Below, piece by piece: positions 61,975 to 64,000 of a stretch of 64,000 nt of DNA (positions are counted from its first letter, which is position 1; each line of letters begins with the position of its first letter). The stretch is from an uncultured Holophagaceae bacterium (GTDB lineage: Bacteria; Acidobacteriota; Holophagae; Holophagales; Holophagaceae). Under the pieces are notes generated by a model. The model had not been told where the DNA came from. It saw only the letters and a program-made list of their open reading frames with translations, and made no database searches. The stretch lies in contig CAIOFF010000035.1 of assembly GCA_903857495.1 (NCBI GenBank), positions 1 through 64,000 of the forward strand, written 5' to 3'. Made by a program: the position numbers and the translations under genes.

Positions 61975-62421
61975 ATGGCCCACACCTATCCCCTCACCGT
62001 TGGCTGGACAGGCAACACCCTGGACGGCACCTACAACCGGAACGCCACGGTCACCAACCCGGGCAAGCACGCCCTGGCCGTCAGCAGCGCCCCGGAATAC
62101 GCGGGCGACCCCGCGCGCTGGAACCCCGAAGACCTGCTGGGCTCGGCCCTCGCCACCTGCCACATGCTCACGTTCCTGGCCCTCTGTGCGAAGACCAAGA
62201 TCCAGGTGCTGGCCTACGAGGACCACGCCGAGGCCGTGCTCGACACCGTGGACAAGGTCACGCGCATCACCAAGGTCCACCTGCGGCCCGTGATCCGGGT
62301 GGCCCGGGGCACCAGCATGGCCAAGGTCATCGAGCTGTTCGAGAAGGCCCACAAATACTGCTTCGTGGCGAACTCCGTCACCTGCGAGGCCGTCATGGCT
62401 CCCCGCGTGGTCGAGGTCTAG
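61975..62421 (+). CDS. OsmC/Ohr family peroxidase
   Basis: A 148-residue protein of the OsmC/Ohr family, which reduces organic hydroperoxides using two cysteines. The first is in LLGSALATCHMLTFLAL, the second in KYCFVANSVTCEAVM. The start GTGACCATG has AGGAG upstream. It is closer to OsmC than to Ohr. It is followed 11 bp later by nrdR, so the two may be co-transcribed. Confidence 0.9.
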   Translation: MAHTYPLTVGWTGNTLDGTYNRNATVTNPGKHALAVSSAPEYAGDPARWNPEDLLGSALATCHMLTFLALCAKTKIQVLAYEDHAEAVLDTVDKVTRITKVHLRPVIRVARGTSMAKVIELFEKAHKYCFVANSVTCEAVMAPRVVEV

Positions 62422-62432
62422 GGGGACGTCCG

Positions 62433-63002
62433 GTGCACTGTCCCTTCTGTGGACACCTCGAGGACAAGGTGGTGGACTCCCGTGAGTCCCGCGAGGGGGA
62501 CTCCATCCGCCGCCGGCGGGAGTGCCTCTCCTGCAGCCGCCGCTTCACCAGCTACGAGCGGGTGGAAGAGGTCCCTCTTGTCATCATTAAGAAGGACGGT
62601 CGCCGCGAGCCCTTCGACCGCCAGAAGCTCATGAAGGGCCTGCTGCTGGCCTGCCAGAAGCGCTCTGTCTCTCTGGCCCGCATCGAGGAACTGGTGCAGG
62701 ACCTCCACGCCCGGCTCATGGAGCGGCCCGACCGCGAGATCCGCAGCCGCGAGCTGGGCGAGCTGATCATGGACGAGCTGAAGGGCCTCGACCAGGTGGC
62801 CTACGTGCGCTTCGCCAGCGTCTACCGGGACTTCAAGGACCTGCCGGACTTCGTGAAGGCCCTGGAGGGCCTCATGCACAAGGAGGCCGCCACGGGCCGC
62901 GTGGGGGCTCCTCCCGTGCAGGAACCTCCCAAGCCCCTGCCTCAGGCCCTGTTCCCGGTGGAAGGGCTGGAGGCCCCGCCGCTGAAGGGTCGCCGGAAGT
63001 AG
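62433..63002 (+). CDS. nrdR: Transcriptional repressor NrdR
   Basis: A 189-residue regulator of ribonucleotide reductase genes. The zinc ribbon (HCPFCGHLEDKVVDSR ... CLSCSRRFTSYER) is followed by the ATP-cone (VIIKKDGRREPFDRQKLMKGLLLACQKRSVSL). The tail of about 45 residues beyond the usual ~150 is Pro-rich and extra. Start GTG at 62433 (VHCPFCG), with AGGGGGA upstream. It precedes lon. Confidence 0.94.
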   Translation: MHCPFCGHLEDKVVDSRESREGDSIRRRRECLSCSRRFTSYERVEEVPLVIIKKDGRREPFDRQKLMKGLLLACQKRSVSLARIEELVQDLHARLMERPDREIRSRELGELIMDELKGLDQVAYVRFASVYRDFKDLPDFVKALEGLMHKEAATGRVGAPPVQEPPKPLPQALFPVEGLEAPPLKGRRK

Positions 63003-63029
63003 GGCTACACTGGACGACCGAGGTTTTCC

Positions 63030-64000
63030 GTGGCCGACGATGTCCTCCTGCCCCCCCCTACCGATGAACAGCCCAAGCTGCCCGAAGAGCTCCCGGTCCT
63101 GCCCCTGCGGGATGTGGTGGTCTACCCCTATGTGATCCTGCCGCTCAGCATCAGCCGGGAGAAGTCCATCCGCGCCGTGGACACGGCCCTGGTCGAGCAC
63201 CGCATGATCCTGCTGCTCTCCCAGAAGCAGGTGGAGATCGACAATCCCCGGCCCGAGGACCTCTACCAGGTCGGCACCGCGGCCCTCATCATGCGCGTCC
63301 TGAAGCTGCCGGATGGCCGCATCCGCGCCCTGGTGCAGGGGCTGCAGCGCGTCCGCGTGGAGTATTTCACCCAGACGGACAGCCTCTTCAAGGCCCGGGT
63401 CGAGCCCCTCGCCGAGCCCGAGCTGGCCTCACCGGACCTGGAGCAGGACGCCCTGCTGCGCAGTGTCAAGCAGACCCTGGAGAAGGCCGTGGCCCTGGGC
63501 AAGACCCTGCCCCAGGAGGTCCTGGTCATCGCCAGCAACCTCGACAACCCCGGCCGCCTGGCGGACCTGGTGGCGTCCAACCTCGACCTGAAGCTCCAGC
63601 AGACCCAGGAAGTGCTGGAGATCGCCCACCCGGGGCTGCGGCTCAAGCGCGTGAACGAGCTGCTCATGCGGGAGATCCAGCTGCTGGAGGTCCAGCAGAA
63701 GATCACCATGGAAGCCCGCGGCGAGATGGACAAGAGCCAGCGGGATTACTACTTGCGCCAGCAGCTCAAGGCCATCCAGCAGGAGCTGGGCGAGGGCTCA
63801 GAGCTGGCCGAAGAGGTCAACATCTTCCGCGAGAAGCTCGCCAAGGTGACGGTGCCGGACGAGCCCATGGTCGAGATCGAGCGCAACCTGAAGAAGCTCG
63901 AGCGCATGCACCCGGACTCCAGCGAGACGGCGGTGACGCGCACCTACCTGGAGTGGATGACCGAGCTGCCCTGGGGCAGCTTTACGGTGGACAACCTGGA
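63030..64000 (+). CDS. lon: ATP-dependent protease Lon, N-terminal part (cut by window)
   Basis: The frame starts at GTG 63030 and is still open at the window edge. 323 residues are visible. They match the Lon N-terminal domain: LPEELPVLPLRDVVVYPYVILPLSISREKSI, LALVQGLQRV-like VQGLQRVRVEYF, and the coiled coil QRDYYLRQQLKAIQQELGEG. The ATPase and protease parts must lie beyond 64000. The start follows the nrdR stop by 27 bp. Confidence 0.9.
   Translation, partial: MADDVLLPPPTDEQPKLPEELPVLPLRDVVVYPYVILPLSISREKSIRAVDTALVEHRMILLLSQKQVEIDNPRPEDLYQVGTAALIMRVLKLPDGRIRALVQGLQRVRVEYFTQTDSLFKARVEPLAEPELASPDLEQDALLRSVKQTLEKAVALGKTLPQEVLVIASNLDNPGRLADLVASNLDLKLQQTQEVLEIAHPGLRLKRVNELLMREIQLLEVQQKITMEARGEMDKSQRDYYLRQQLKAIQQELGEGSELAEEVNIFREKLAKVTVPDEPMVEIERNLKKLERMHPDSSETAVTRTYLEWMTELPWGSFTVDNL

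Overview
The window is high-GC bacterial DNA. Its gene content resembles Holophagae (Acidobacteriota; Geothrix/Holophaga-like). The pointers are an HspR-type repressor behind dnaJ, an MglA-type Ras-like GTPase fused to a hybrid kinase, an AguA/AguB agmatine pathway, and several secreted proteins of unknown family. This placement is an inference from products and composition; no marker gene was compared.

There are two compartments. Positions 1 to about 14.7 kb are an accessory island downstream of tRNA-Pro(TGG). It holds orphan, defence-like and decayed genes: a short MotA/ExbB-like membrane protein with a DUF6998-like partner, a ParB-like protein with a Dam methylase, a truncated second methyltransferase, a caspase-like protease translationally coupled to a 4-TM protein, an AT-rich PD-(D/E)XK-like gene, LRR-like genes, a 5'-truncated tniB with an intact tniQ, and a convergent overlapping sce7725/sce7726-like pair. 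A repeat-rich sequence ending in TGTCG at 14693 looks like the end of a Tn7/Tn5053-like transposon, 31 bp from the 3' end of the tRNA. I read the island as one or more TniQ-type elements inserted next to tRNA-Pro. The mobility genes were later inactivated by a deletion at about 9165-9175, which cut both tniB and an LRR-like gene.

On the other side of the tRNA, a 2.26-kb segment (14.8-17.04 kb) is bracketed by two copies of a 23-bp piece of the tRNA 5' half. It carries a carboxymuconolactone-decarboxylase-like gene and a gene with three fused RidA domains.

From about 17.1 kb to the end is ordinary chromosome with compact operons and many 1-4 bp start/stop overlaps. It includes meaB; a chemoreceptor; aguBA; a CocE/S15 hydrolase; an operon of sigma factor, DnaC-like ATPase, RND exporter and MidA-like methyltransferase; dnaK/dnaJ/hspR; yacG; a binding-protein ABC transporter probably for ferric iron; a polyprenyl-phosphate sugar transferase; an OmpR-type regulator; the MglA-PAS-kinase-receiver fusion; uppS-cdsA-dxr-rseP (envelope lipid and isoprenoid synthesis), interrupted by a GxxExxY gene with CACGAAGG inverted repeats; a decayed sensor kinase; a glutathione peroxidase; ribF; terC; rsmE; an M28 peptidase; 6-phosphofructokinase and gap; rsmB; a CsgG/SHOCT-type protein; osmC; nrdR; and the start of lon, which runs off the window.
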